A DNA stretch of 64,000 nucleotides from Bifidobacterium catenulatum subsp. kashiwanohense JCM 15439 = DSM 21854 (GCF_001042615.1 NZ_AP012327.1:806001-870000), one strand, 5' to 3'; positions 8,849-18,043 are shown, counted from the stretch's first letter. Notes: generated by a model not told the origin, from the letters alone. Made by a program: numbers and translations.

Positions 8849-11092
8849 ATGGCAGACATTATGGTGTATGGGCTTACCCAGAATAACTTGAAACACGTCA
8901 CATTCAGAATCCCGAAGGAAAAAATCACAGTATTTACCGGGGTGTCCGGGTCCGGGAAATCCAGTATTGTCTTTGACACGATTGCAGCGGAATCCCAGCG
9001 GCAGATGAACTTAACCTACCCGGCATTTGTACGGTCCAGGCTTCCCAAATACCCCAGACCGGCAGTGGAGCGCATTGACAATCTGACACCGTCCGTTGTG
9101 GTGGACCAGTCCTCCTTAGGGGGAAATGCACGCTCCACAGTAGGGACCATCAGCGGACTGTATGCCAGCCTGCGGCTGTTGTTTTCCAGGATTGGGCAGC
9201 CCTTTGTGGGAACTGCGTCCTATTTCTCTTTTAATGACCCCAACGGGATGTGCAAGACCTGTTCCGGTCTCGGAAAAGTTACAAAAGTGGATATGGAAGC
9301 AGTCCTGGACCGGAATAAATCCTGGAACCAGGGCTGTGTGAAGGATTCCCTGTACCGTCCGGGATCCTGGTATTGGAAGCAGTATGCTGAGTCAGGGCTG
9401 TTCGACCTTGATAAACCCATCCGGGATTACACAAAAGAGGAATACAACCTTCTTGTCTATGGTGCCCGTGATGGTAAGGGAGAGCCGGAGAACCCGAAAG
9501 TAACTGGATTGTACCATAAGTATACGAAAACCCTCTTAAACCGGGATATCAGCAGCAAAAGCAGACACACCAAAGAGAAGTCAAAAAACCTGATCACGGA
9601 AATAGAATGTAGTGACTGTCATGGAAAAAGGCTGAATGAGGCGGCTTTGAACTGTAGAATAAACGGGTATTCTATTGCAGACATGTGCGAGATGGAGCTG
9701 ACTCTCCTGCGGGAAGTCCTGACACAAATCACGGACCAGACAGTGGGTCTGCTGGTTCATACCATCCTGGAGGGATTGGACCGGATGATCGAGATTGGAC
9801 TCCCTTATCTGCATCTGAACCGGGAAACACCCTCCTTGTCCGGCGGGGAGGCCCAGAGGCTGAAACTGGTCCGGTATATGGGAAGCAGCCTGACCGGGAT
9901 GACCTACATCTTTGACGAACCCAGTGCCGGGATGCATCCACGGGATGTCTACCGTATGAATCATCTTCTCAAGAAGCTTCGGGATAAAGGAAATACAGTC
10001 CTTGTGGTGGAACATGATAAAGACGTAATCTCCATTGCAGACCATGTCATTGACGTGGGGCCTGCGGCAGGACAAAACGGCGGTGAAGTCGTGTTTGAGG
10101 GAAGCTATCCGGAACTACTTAGGGCAGATACACTGACGGGAAAATCCATGCAAAAGTTGTTCCCCATAAAACATACGCCACGTAAAGCCACGGGCAGCCT
10201 GCCGGTAAGGGATGCCTGCCTTCATAACTTAAAGCATGTGGATGTGGACATCCCTCTGGGAGTCATGACGGTGGTGACTGGTGTGGCTGGTTCGGGAAAG
10301 AGTACCCTCATTTCCCAGGTATTTGCGAGAGCGTATGAGAATGAAGTGGTGATGGTGGACCAGGGGCCGATTACAGCTACTAGCCGCTCTACACCAGCTT
10401 CCTACCTGGGCTTCTTTGATGAGATACGAAAACTTCTGGCACGGGAGAACAATCAGCCGGAAAGCCTGTTCAGTTTTAATTCCGCCGGAGCCTGCCCAAT
10501 CTGCGGCGGCAAAGGTGTTCTCGTTACGGAACTTGCCTTTATGGACCCGATTGTTACAGAATGCGAGGCATGCGGCGGTGTGCGGTATAACAGGGAGGCC
10601 CTTGCCTGTACCTACAAGGGGAGCAATATTGTCCAATTGCTGGGGCTTACCGCTTCCCAGGCACTGGAATTATTTGAGGATACCAGGATCAGGAAACGCC
10701 TGAGCGTAATGCAGCAGGTGGGATTATCCTATCTGCCGCTGGGGCAGCCCCTTAGCACCCTGTCCGGGGGAGAGCGGCAGCGGATTAAGCTGGCAAAGAA
10801 CCTGGGGAAGAGCAGTAGCATCATTGTCATGGATGAGCCGACCACAGGCCTTCACAGGTCCGATGTAGATAATTTGTTGAATCTGTTTGATGGGATTGTA
10901 TCCAGCGGAAATACGCTGGTAGTGATTGAGCATAACCTGGACGTGATGAAGCAGGCGGACTGGATTATTGACATCGGCCCCGATGGAGGGAAGAACGGGG
11001 GAGAAGTGGTATTTACAGGGACACCGGAGGAGATGCTTCAAAATGCAAAGACACTGACAGCGGACTGTCTGCGTGCATCCAGTATTTCATAG
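8849..11092 (+). CDS. UvrA-like ABC protein (class II, drug-resistance type)
   Basis: The ATG at 8849 after AAAGGAGTG gives 747 residues, about 190 fewer than housekeeping UvrA. Both nucleotide-binding domains are complete, with Walker A GVSGSGKSS and GVAGSGKST and signature motifs LSGGEAQRLKL and LSGGERQRIKL. Two Cys4 zinc modules are visible (CKTC with CSDC, and CPIC with CEAC). The shortening is expected of UvrA2/DrrC-like proteins that lack the UvrB-binding region. Some relatives protect against DNA-binding antibiotics. Pairing with a MATE pump suggests self-protection or drug resistance, but the substrate is unknown. Confidence 0.88.
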   Translation: MADIMVYGLTQNNLKHVTFRIPKEKITVFTGVSGSGKSSIVFDTIAAESQRQMNLTYPAFVRSRLPKYPRPAVERIDNLTPSVVVDQSSLGGNARSTVGTISGLYASLRLLFSRIGQPFVGTASYFSFNDPNGMCKTCSGLGKVTKVDMEAVLDRNKSWNQGCVKDSLYRPGSWYWKQYAESGLFDLDKPIRDYTKEEYNLLVYGARDGKGEPENPKVTGLYHKYTKTLLNRDISSKSRHTKEKSKNLITEIECSDCHGKRLNEAALNCRINGYSIADMCEMELTLLREVLTQITDQTVGLLVHTILEGLDRMIEIGLPYLHLNRETPSLSGGEAQRLKLVRYMGSSLTGMTYIFDEPSAGMHPRDVYRMNHLLKKLRDKGNTVLVVEHDKDVISIADHVIDVGPAAGQNGGEVVFEGSYPELLRADTLTGKSMQKLFPIKHTPRKATGSLPVRDACLHNLKHVDVDIPLGVMTVVTGVAGSGKSTLISQVFARAYENEVVMVDQGPITATSRSTPASYLGFFDEIRKLLARENNQPESLFSFNSAGACPICGGKGVLVTELAFMDPIVTECEACGGVRYNREALACTYKGSNIVQLLGLTASQALELFEDTRIRKRLSVMQQVGLSYLPLGQPLSTLSGGERQRIKLAKNLGKSSSIIVMDEPTTGLHRSDVDNLLNLFDGIVSSGNTLVVIEHNLDVMKQADWIIDIGPDGGKNGGEVVFTGTPEEMLQNAKTLTADCLRASSIS

Positions 11093-11127
11093 GCGAATTC
11101 CTGTTCTCCCTGCTCCTGATTAGAAAA

Positions 11128-11483
11128 TTAAGGGTTATAGGCCAAAATGTGTGTCCGGCGCTCGAGTCGTTCGTCGGTCATCGCGTTGGCCGCGAGCCCC
11201 TCGTCGAGGAACGCGAACGGCTGGCCCTCCCGGATGCGCCTGGGATCATGCGCCGCGCCTTGACGAGCCTTTGGTGCATGCCGTTCACGCTGCCGTCGGC
11301 GTATTCGCTCTTCTCGTCGAGGAATGAGGCAAAGTCCTGCTCCCACCGGCTGTAGGAGACGAGCCACGCCGTGGCGGAGTCCCGGTCCTTGACGCGTGCC
11401 AGGGCGGCGGCAATCGCGCGCAGCCGTCTGCCGGCCTCCAGGCGGGGCCGCTTGTCGGTCAGTTCGAGGATGTTGGCCTGCAC
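11128..11483 (-). pseudogene. IS256/IS1249-type transposase, C-terminal remnant
   Basis: On the minus strand one frame gives KDRDSATAWLVSYSRWEQDF, then SEYADGSVNGMHQRLVKARR. The neighbouring frame continues with EGQPFAFLDEGLAANAM and ends in LERRTHILAYNP. This is the usual order at the C-terminus of IS1249-like transposases, broken by at least one frameshift and lacking the catalytic N-terminal two-thirds. GC content returns to the host level here. The scar therefore marks the right edge of the MATE/UvrA-like island and may be a relic of how it arrived. Confidence 0.6.
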
Positions 11484-11955
11484 GTGGTGTGTACTGCTTC
11501 AATATTTGTTGGGCGGGTTCGGCAGTGTTTTTCCGCAGTGTGAGCTGATGGTTTTCCCGGTGTCGTCATCGTTTCCCGGTGATGTGAGAGGCATCGGTGC
11601 CGCCTCCTGTATATTCCCGAGTTGCGATTCGAATTGGATTCGGCCGCATGCCTTTCAAAGACACAAACGTGGTAATTCATGAAACGAATTCTGGTGCTCG
11701 TGAATGAGTGATCCGAGCTCATTAGATTCTGTATTCGGTGACGGCTTATTCCCAATGCAATGGATGATGTATGCCGTCGTCGTAGTGATGATGTTCAGAA
11801 AGAAAGTTTTTTCCGTGGCTTCCCCTCGGCGAGGGAAGTTATCGCTGAAGGCGACTGAGGAAAGCGATGAAAGAGAGGTCCGAGCAGTGTTGGCTGCCCG
11901 GGCCTCTCCACGTAGTATGGGCCTCGTTGAGATGTTTGCGTCCACCTTTCTTCAT
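11484..11955. other. Intergenic stretch without a convincing gene
   Basis: No open frame here has a plausible start site or recognisable product. The stretch holds the upstream end of the transposase scar and one copy of a short dispersed repeat (see 11815-11862). Confidence 0.5.
11815..11862. repeat. REP-like dispersed repeat, copy 1
   Basis: The stretch reads TTCCCCTCGGCGAGGGAAG, then a segment with CGCT and GGCGACTGAGGA. The order (CCCCTC / GAGGG hairpin, then a second small hairpin ending GCGACTGAGGA) matches the copy at 20661-20712. Such palindromic intergenic units are familiar in bifidobacterial genomes. Confidence 0.55.
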
Positions 11956-13221
11956 TTAGGCTTCCGCGTTCTCGTCGGCTCCTGTGGCGAGAACATTCCT
12001 CAATGATTTCGCCACCTGTATTTTCAGCGGACGTTTTCCGGTCTGTACGACCAGCCCCGCGGCCAAGAGCTCTTCCACGTATTTCCTTGCGCTCTGTTTG
12101 GACAGTCCGATGTGATGGGCCACTTCGTCCAACGACATGGATTTGGACGAGTCGAACAGCTCTTCCTGAATCACGCCATAGAGCACCGAGACGGCATTGC
12201 GCGATAGGGCATGCCTCTTTTCAAGCTGTGTACAGAGTATCCGACCTTTGTCGAGCTGATCGACCTTGATACTGAGTTCGTCAATCAGCTCATCCTGGGC
12301 TTGTTGGATGAATCCGAGGATGGTGTTCACGAAGAGCGTGAGTTCGCCGCAGTTCAGCTTGTCCTCCGCCTCCATGAATGCTTTGTAGTAGGCGTTCTTG
12401 TTCTCCGCGATGGTGCGGGACAGGGATAGCACGGTGGGCATAGTCAGGTCATGGTTCAGGTACAGGGCCAGGAGATACCGGCCGGTTCTGCCGTTGCCGT
12501 CGTAGAACGGGTGGACGTATTCGAACAGGAAGTGCGACATGATGGCCGACTGCAGCCGGGGAATCTCGTCGGAGGTCGCGAGATGGATCATATCGGTGAG
12601 GAGTGCGCCGATGTTGCCTTCGCCTTTGACTCCGTTATGGATCGCGAGGCCGTGCGGCCCCTGTATTTCCACATCGCCTTTCCGGAACAGGTCGCCGTCC
12701 GGCTGATCGCTCTCATCGATTTCGTCGAGCACGACCTTGTCATAGATGTCGCGGATGTCGGCGATGCCTGCCGGCAACGCGGAGTCCTTGTCCGTGAGGT
12801 TCAGGTACAGCTTGGCAAATTCGCTGAACCGCGCCTTGGAGCCGTCGCCGTCCCTCCTTGCCTTGTCGGCCGCGTCCACGGCGTCCTGGGTTTCCTTGCG
12901 GGTGCTGCGCACGCCTTCCATCTCGTTGGTGGCGAACAGTTCCTCACTGATGGAATGCCGTATGTAGTCCCAGCGCATGACGCCGGGAATCAGGTTCCAT
13001 AGCCGTGATATGCGCCTTTCGGCGAAAAGTATATTTTCCATGAGCAGGGTCGTCTCGCGTGGCGTGGCGGAGAACAGCTCGCCCAATGGCGTGATGACCC
13101 CGGTCCTGAATGTGGAATCTGCCTCAAGCCGCTGCCGTGCGAGTGCCGCATGGTTATTGAAGGAATCGACTGACCTGTCGGCATGGAACAGCCTTGCCAA
13201 ACTTCTATACTTCATATCCAT
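11956..13221 (-). CDS. Fic-domain AMP-transferase with C-terminal winged helix
   Basis: Fic proteins transfer AMP, or another nucleotide-derived group, onto protein targets. The 421 residues show an N-terminal Fic_N helix region carrying the inhibitory motif TNEMEG (98-103, the (S/T)xxxE(G/N) pattern). The core motif HPFYDGNGRTGR (237-248) retains all catalytic residues. A C-terminal winged-helix domain (about 330-410) contains HHIGLSKQSARKYVEELL. The inhibitory helix lies before the core, as in class II enzymes. No antitoxin gene is adjacent. The target is unknown; self-regulated AMPylation is the likely chemistry. Confidence 0.88.
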   Translation of the reverse strand: MDMKYRSLARLFHADRSVDSFNNHAALARQRLEADSTFRTGVITPLGELFSATPRETTLLMENILFAERRISRLWNLIPGVMRWDYIRHSISEELFATNEMEGVRSTRKETQDAVDAADKARRDGDGSKARFSEFAKLYLNLTDKDSALPAGIADIRDIYDKVVLDEIDESDQPDGDLFRKGDVEIQGPHGLAIHNGVKGEGNIGALLTDMIHLATSDEIPRLQSAIMSHFLFEYVHPFYDGNGRTGRYLLALYLNHDLTMPTVLSLSRTIAENKNAYYKAFMEAEDKLNCGELTLFVNTILGFIQQAQDELIDELSIKVDQLDKGRILCTQLEKRHALSRNAVSVLYGVIQEELFDSSKSMSLDEVAHHIGLSKQSARKYVEELLAAGLVVQTGKRPLKIQVAKSLRNVLATGADENAEA

Positions 13222-13306
13222 GAGAGAGATTCACTTCCCAAAGAGCATCCTCGATTATAGAAAGTATAAGATAGAGAAGGAAATGAGTCAATAAATAACT
13301 ATAAAA

Positions 13307-13399
13307 TCATGGATGATACAAAAATATAGTTGTGCGCATGACTGCGTGTGAGTGACATATGTAGTGCCCGAAATGCGTGTCAGTAGTGAAATACTTCAT
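13307..13399 (-). pseudogene. N-terminal stub of a calcineurin-like phosphoesterase
   Basis: After a possible ribosome-binding site, the minus strand reads MKYFTTDTHFGHYICHSH and stops after 30 residues. The D-x-H-F-G-H opening is the first metal-binding motif of small metallophosphoesterases. The rest of the gene is absent, so this is a truncated relic if it is real. Confidence 0.4.
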
Positions 13400-13701
13400 G
13401 ATCTGTTGTTCTTTCTGAATATGTGATGGTATGCAATGGGTTTTGCCGCGGTGCATTGCGTTGCGACTATGCCAAGAACGCATACTCGTATAGGTACGTT
13501 TATGGGGCATGGTGCGAACGAGTCGGCTCGATATCACCGGCAATGATTCAGCTATGCGTCAATGAGAGGTGTACTGATCAGATGGCGTGTTCGTTCACGC
13601 CGTCGCTGCTGAATGCGATGTGTTGATCATGGTTCGCGCACCATAAGGTCTTACGTCCGAATCCGTCAAATCACGCGGTGTGTGAAATGCCCGTTGTATA
13701 T

Positions 13702-13745
13702 AAAAAGTCCGGTGCAACGCACGATGATAATGCGCTGCACCGGAC
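13702..13745 (-). terminator. Rho-independent terminator of yccF
   Basis: A 10-bp stem, GTCCGGTGCA with its complement (13707-13716 and 13736-13745), is followed on the minus strand by a T-run (AAAAA at 13702-13706 on the plus strand). It lies 18 bp beyond the yccF stop. Confidence 0.85.
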
Positions 13746-13763
13746 CTACTGCAGAAACAATTG

Positions 13764-14129
13764 TTACAGACTGTAGATCTGTGCGCCGAACGGCCAGAGC
13801 GCAAGCTTGGCCATTTTGAACGACTGGATGCCGAACGGAATGCCGATGATGGTGATGCAGTTGAGCACGCCTGCACCCAGATAGCCGAGTGCCATCCACC
13901 AGCCGACCAGCACCACCCACAGGATGTTGGCCAAGGCAGAGCCGACTCCGCCGCCGTATTGCACGGTTTTGCCAAACGGCGTCAGGGTGAGTCCCGCCAT
14001 CTTGAACGCTTGAATGCCGAGCGGGATGCCGATGATGGAGATGCACAGAAACAGTCCGATCAGTGTCCAGCTGATGGCGATTGCCAGTCCGCCCAGAATG
14101 ATCCACAGAATATTGCCGATGACCCTCAT
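13764..14129 (-). CDS. yccF: YccF-domain inner-membrane protein
   Basis: This small membrane protein of 121 residues holds two tandem YccF domains. The halves repeat the pattern NILWxxLxGxxxAxxxxxxG, then ITIIGIPFGIQSFKMAKLALWPFG (second half, about 85-115), against a matching CISIIGIPLGIQAFKMAGL in the first. The ATG at 14129 follows GAGGAACTTACG; a longer upstream extension lacks domain similarity and was not used. The family is widespread and its function is unknown. A terminator follows. Confidence 0.88.
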   Translation of the reverse strand: MRVIGNILWIILGGLAIAISWTLIGLFLCISIIGIPLGIQAFKMAGLTLTPFGKTVQYGGGVGSALANILWVVLVGWWMALGYLGAGVLNCITIIGIPFGIQSFKMAKLALWPFGAQIYSL

Positions 14130-14365
14130 CGTAAGTTCCTCACGTTTGCCGGCATTGCGCCGGATACCGAATCGAATGCTGGATTCCATTCTATTAGGCG
14201 AACGCGGGCGATATGTGGGGAATCGGTGACGGGACCCCTGAGCATCCCCTGAATCGTCCCTGAGCCGCATGCTCAGGCGCCTACTCGGGTGAGCATTCTC
14301 ACATTCGGCTGATTTCTAGCGAAAACCCTTGTGCGGGCGGGCTGTGGACTATAGCATCACGACAC

Positions 14366-14845
14366 ATGACCACTACATCGCAGCCTTCTCAGGCATCTCA
14401 GTCCACCGCCACCAAACCCGCCACCAACCGCGAGCTGCCCCTGCCGCAGTCCGACCGCGACCCCAAGAGCTACCGTGGCGTGGACCGCGACCAGCAGGTC
14501 GTGGACATCATCTCCAAACTCACCAGTGAGAAGGCCACGATTCCGGCAAGCTGCGTGCAGCGCGACGCCGCCGACACCGGTCTGGAATCCAACAGCACCG
14601 ACGTGGGGATCGGCGAAGCCATGCTTACCATGCAGACCGAGCGTGGCAAGCAGGCGATTATCGGCGAGGCCTTCCGACTACTGCGCGCCGGCGGCACCTA
14701 CTCGATTCACGAACTCGGCCTGCAGCCGGACAACCTGGACGAATCCGTCAAGATGAGGTATGCAAGCCCGAAGCGTAACAGCGGTGTGCCGGCCCAACGA
14801 TGGCCGGATAATGGGAAACAAGTAAAAGCGATGACGCGTATGTGA
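14366..14845 (+). pseudogene. Degraded SAM-dependent methyltransferase
   Basis: The 159-residue frame keeps one recognisable methyltransferase block. GIGEAMLTMQTERGKQAIIG is followed by EAFRLLRAGGTYSIHELGL, the post-motif-I part of a class I fold (FRLLRxGGxYxIHELxL). The glycine-rich motif I that binds SAM is missing, and the C-terminal third is replaced by unrelated residues after residue 130. I read it as a gene shortened by internal and 3' deletions. It lies 27 bp before the Cys-rich cupin, which may once have been its operon partner. Confidence 0.55.
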
Positions 14846-14872
14846 GGTACGCGCGACGAATAGGAGAACATC

Positions 14873-15487
14873 ATGGCCGATGAGAACGAGCAGCAGACCG
14901 CATGCAAGGCAGGACGCGACGAGCAGCATTGCAAGTGCAAGCAGCGTAGGGAAGCCGCCGCGGCAGCCGAGGCGGCTTCCGCCAACGGCGAACACCACTG
15001 CGCCTGCAAGCACGAGCACGCCGAGGTCGCGGCCGCGGAGCCGGGCGCGAAGAAGGAGTGCCACTGCAAGCATGGCGAAGTCGCGGCCGCTGAAGCGGGT
15101 GAGGCCAAGCACTGCGCCTGCAAGCACGACGCCCACGACGCCGAAGGCCACGCCATTTCGACCGAGCCGCATCTTGGATTCATCGAAGACTTGGCCTCGT
15201 TGATCGATATTCAGGAGGAGGCCACTGTCTCCCGTACGGTGCTGCGCGAGGACGGTCTGCGCGCCGTGCTGTTCGGCTTCGACAAGGACCAGGCACTGAG
15301 CGAGCACACCGCGGCCATGCCCGTGATCATCCAGGTGCTGGAAGGCAAGCTGCGCGTCGGCGGCGAAGGCCGTGAAGTCGAGCTTACGGCCGGCGGCATC
15401 GTCTACCTGAGCGCCCGTCTGCCGCACACCGTCTATGCCGTCGAACCCAGCAAGATGCTGCTGCAGATGTTCGACAACCGCGGCTGA
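14873..15487 (+). CDS. Cupin protein with Cys/His-rich repeats
   Basis: This 204-residue protein has two parts. Residues 1-100 carry nine cysteines, eight of them in CxC pairs of the form HCKCK, HCACKH, ECHCKH and HCACKH (Cys20/22, 43/45, 63/65, 81/83) spaced by Ala/Glu-rich linkers. This resembles a metallothionein or metal-loading tail. Residues 105-204 form a single cupin domain (AMPVIIQVLEGKLRVGGEGR, then LPHTVYAVEPS). Metal binding is inferred; the cupin has no known substrate. GGAGAACATC precedes the ATG and a strong terminator follows. Confidence 0.75.
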   Translation: MADENEQQTACKAGRDEQHCKCKQRREAAAAAEAASANGEHHCACKHEHAEVAAAEPGAKKECHCKHGEVAAAEAGEAKHCACKHDAHDAEGHAISTEPHLGFIEDLASLIDIQEEATVSRTVLREDGLRAVLFGFDKDQALSEHTAAMPVIIQVLEGKLRVGGEGREVELTAGGIVYLSARLPHTVYAVEPSKMLLQMFDNRG

Positions 15488-15543
15488 TTCGGTGAATGAC
15501 TGGCAATCACGTATGAGAAGCTGATTGCCGTTAGACCATTCAT

Positions 15544-15598
15544 AATGGCTTCCTTCATATGGTGTTGGTCGTATGACCGTAATATGAAGGAAGCCATT
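15544..15598 (+). terminator. Terminator after the Cys/His cupin
   Basis: A perfect 17-bp stem (15544-15560 with 15582-15598, left arm AATGGCTTCCTTCATAT) is followed by TTTCTT. It begins 57 bp past the cupin stop. Confidence 0.8.
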
Positions 15599-15703
15599 TC
15601 TTAGACGTTGGGGAGAGCTTGAATTCGACGCCATCATCATACGGCCTCAAGGGTGCATAAACGATGTCACAAGTAGACGCACGCCCGCCAGCCATCCCAA
15701 ACG

Positions 15704-16027
15704 TCACAGCAAACCTAGAACCCGCATGAGCTGACGGCCGATATTCGCCATGGCTGCATCATCAACCACGCCGACTTGGTATCCCAGCAGTTTGCGGTCG
15801 ACGGTGACGATCTTGTCCGTCATCACGTAACTCACTTTGTTCAGGCCGTTCTCCGGACTTGGTTCCAATCGGACCCGCGTGTCGATGTCGGAGGAATCGT
15901 ATGAGGTCAGCAGACAAGTGATGACGGAATCGAACCGATCGACGGCATCGCTCTGCACGATGACAACCGGCCGTGGCTTGCTGGCGTAGCCATCGGCCTG
16001 CAACGTCCAAATCTCACCTCGTTTCAT
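15704..16027 (-). CDS. MazF/PemK-type endoribonuclease toxin
   Basis: The 107-residue protein starts MKRGEIWTLQADG and continues KPRPVVIVQSDAVDRFDSVI, the usual MazF opening (RGEIW, RPVVIVQ). The later TDKIVTVDRKLLG matches the family's conserved strand. Such toxins cut mRNA at short sites. It overlaps the upstream antitoxin gene by 14 bp, so the two are translated from one message. Confidence 0.88.
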   Translation of the reverse strand: MKRGEIWTLQADGYASKPRPVVIVQSDAVDRFDSVITCLLTSYDSSDIDTRVRLEPSPENGLNKVSYVMTDKIVTVDRKLLGYQVGVVDDAAMANIGRQLMRVLGLL

Positions 16028-16259
16028 CGGACATCCTCAAGGCGAGACGACTGGCATACTCAGTAGCGTCCCGCTCGGACGCAAACGGCTCCACGTCATT
16101 TCGTGGCAAACGCACCTCATAGGGGAACCCACGGTAATCATTGAACGCGCTGATGAACATACGCAGGGCATCGGCCGGGGTGGTGCCCAGCTGCCTGGTC
16201 GTCTCCTTAAACAACGCAGCCTGCTCGTCATCAACTCGCGTGGCAATCTGCATGCTCAT
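16014..16259 (-). CDS. RelB/DinJ-like antitoxin paired with MazF toxin
   Basis: The 81-residue product opens MSMQIATRVDDEQAALFKE, then LGTTPADALRMFISAFNDYRGFPYEVRLP. This is a ribbon-helix-helix fold of the RelB/DinJ type, whose hallmarks are the TPADALRMF and GFPYEVRLP segments. ATG 16259 lies 5 bases after AAGGAG; an in-frame GTG at 16265 is less likely. It should bind the operon promoter and neutralise the downstream MazF-type toxin. A DinJ-type antitoxin normally partners a YafQ/RelE-type toxin, so this is a cross-family pair. Confidence 0.8.
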   Translation of the reverse strand: MSMQIATRVDDEQAALFKETTRQLGTTPADALRMFISAFNDYRGFPYEVRLPRNDVEPFASERDATEYASRLALRMSDETR

Positions 16260-16432
16260 AGCCACTCCTTATTGCTATTTACTATCTTTTTGCACCAAAT
16301 TGTATCAAATACTTGACTTCAGAGTGAAGCCCCCGCGTTCCAAGGCCCTTGTCTATACTGTAGACAGTTGTTCTTCATATGTGAATCGCCCGATATGACT
16401 TTGGAGCGGGCTTGTGATTGGAGGGGCCGGAT

Positions 16433-17689
16433 ATGACGAGTTACGTGCTGCGGCTCTATGATGATCCGCTGCTCCGGTTCGATGCGTCGTATGGCGAGGG
16501 CCTGCTGGCGGGCAAGATCGAGGCGCATGTCCGCTGGTTCGATGAGTCGAAGCGCGCGTTGCTGCCGTTTCCGTTGGCTCCGGAGCCGGATAATACGAAG
16601 CTGACGACGTGGCTGGAGCGGCGCACGATTCCGAAGAATCGTGAGTTCGCCACGCAGGTTCTTGCGCAGGCGGGGTTGAGCATTGCGGATACGCTGGGGA
16701 TCATCGACCTGTGCAAGGGGCTGTCGGTCAACGATTCGTTCTGGGCGGAACGCGACGGTGAGAACCTCAAGTTCGCGGACATCAACCTGTATGACAATCC
16801 GTTGGACGAGACGCTCGCCATCGTGGCCTACACGGGGTATACGTCGAGCGAGAAGCATGCGATCGGCCTGTCGAGCGAGTGGACGACGGACGGCCAGTTC
16901 CCGAAGGCGTGGCGGCATACGGAACGTGGGCTGGAACTGTGGAAGGCGGGTTCCGAATGGTATGCGAACGCCGGTTTGGAACCGTATTCCGAGTATCTCG
17001 CCTCGCAGCTGGCGCGCAGGCTCGGTGTGAATGCGGTCGACTACCGCATCGCCCGTTGGAAGGGCAAGCTCGCGTCGGTGTGCGGTTCGATGAACTCAAA
17101 GGACGTGTCGTTCGTGCCGTTCTATGCGGCGACGCGGCTGGCGTCGTTCCCGGAGATCCTCGCCGCCGCACGCGCCGTGTCCGAGGAATCGTTCGAGGCG
17201 ATGCGCACGATGCTAGTGTTCGACGCGCTCATCGTCAATCAGGACCGTCACGCCAACAACCACGGGTTCCTGCGCGACAACCGTACCGGCCGGATTCTGG
17301 GTCCGGCGCCGTTGTTCGACCATAACATGTCGCTGTTCAAGAACGACATGCGCGCCGACTGGGAGGGCGGCGCGTGGATTCCGCAGGTACTGTCCGAACG
17401 TCAGCCGGCAAATTCTCGTATGACGTTCCGCGACCAGTGCGCGGCCATCATGGGCAGCGCGCAGCATGAGATGTTGCGCAAAACGTTGGACGTCACCTTG
17501 GAGAACGACCCGGCTTACCCGCTGGAGCCGGGCCGCATCGAGGCGTTGAACGACTACCTGCACGCGGCCGCACGATCCCTGCTCGAACTGCCGGTGGTCG
17601 ACGAGTCGAAGCTGTCCGACCAGCTCGATGCGTTGCAGCCGTCAATCGAACACGCTCCTGTCATCCTCAACGAACGACTGTTGCGATAG
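16433..17689 (+). CDS. HipA-like serine/threonine kinase, without HipB
   Basis: The 418-residue protein carries the HipA-C kinase signature: the catalytic NQDRHANNHGF (DRH at 271-273) and the metal-binding LFDHNMSLF (296-298). HipA kinases phosphorylate translation factors such as glutamyl-tRNA synthetase and can arrest growth. No HipB-type HTH gene precedes it and there is no HipA_N1 domain, so it resembles the stand-alone HipA-domain proteins common in Actinobacteria. GGAGGGG lies 6 bases before ATG 16433; a TTG 15 bases upstream overlaps the ribosome-binding site and was rejected. Confidence 0.82.
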   Translation: MTSYVLRLYDDPLLRFDASYGEGLLAGKIEAHVRWFDESKRALLPFPLAPEPDNTKLTTWLERRTIPKNREFATQVLAQAGLSIADTLGIIDLCKGLSVNDSFWAERDGENLKFADINLYDNPLDETLAIVAYTGYTSSEKHAIGLSSEWTTDGQFPKAWRHTERGLELWKAGSEWYANAGLEPYSEYLASQLARRLGVNAVDYRIARWKGKLASVCGSMNSKDVSFVPFYAATRLASFPEILAAARAVSEESFEAMRTMLVFDALIVNQDRHANNHGFLRDNRTGRILGPAPLFDHNMSLFKNDMRADWEGGAWIPQVLSERQPANSRMTFRDQCAAIMGSAQHEMLRKTLDVTLENDPAYPLEPGRIEALNDYLHAAARSLLELPVVDESKLSDQLDALQPSIEHAPVILNERLLR

Positions 17690-18043
17690 GCCAAACCGGT
17701 CGAGTTCGCCAATAAAAAGGACCTTCCGGGTTGCGCACTGTGAGGAGGCGTGGAAGGCTGCTATTGACCTGAGTCATATACGGCGATATCGACATCTCGC
17801 CCACGTACTTGTATGGGCACTCATACGAATACGCCGCCCCCGGCGAACTGGTTTCAGCCTGATGTCGTATGCCGACATCGTCGAGTTCATGTTCCAGTCC
17901 GGTTGTGTGATGGACAAGTGCAGTATGAAGGCCGTTTCCAAATCCGAATCAAAGTCCGATTGCTTCGGACTCATCGGCGCATACCATATCTGGGACGTCT
18001 GGCAGGTCCACACCCGCCTCGACGGGTACGGCAAAGCACGCCG
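17690..18043. other. Gene wreckage between the HipA-like gene and the HigA scar
   Basis: No intact gene is seen. One short frame ends YLYGHSYEYAAPGELVSA before a stop near 17863, and another reads SDCFGLIGAYHIWDVWQV (about 17960-18007). Neither has a usable start. They look like pieces of decayed genes in the same accessory patch. Confidence 0.4.
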
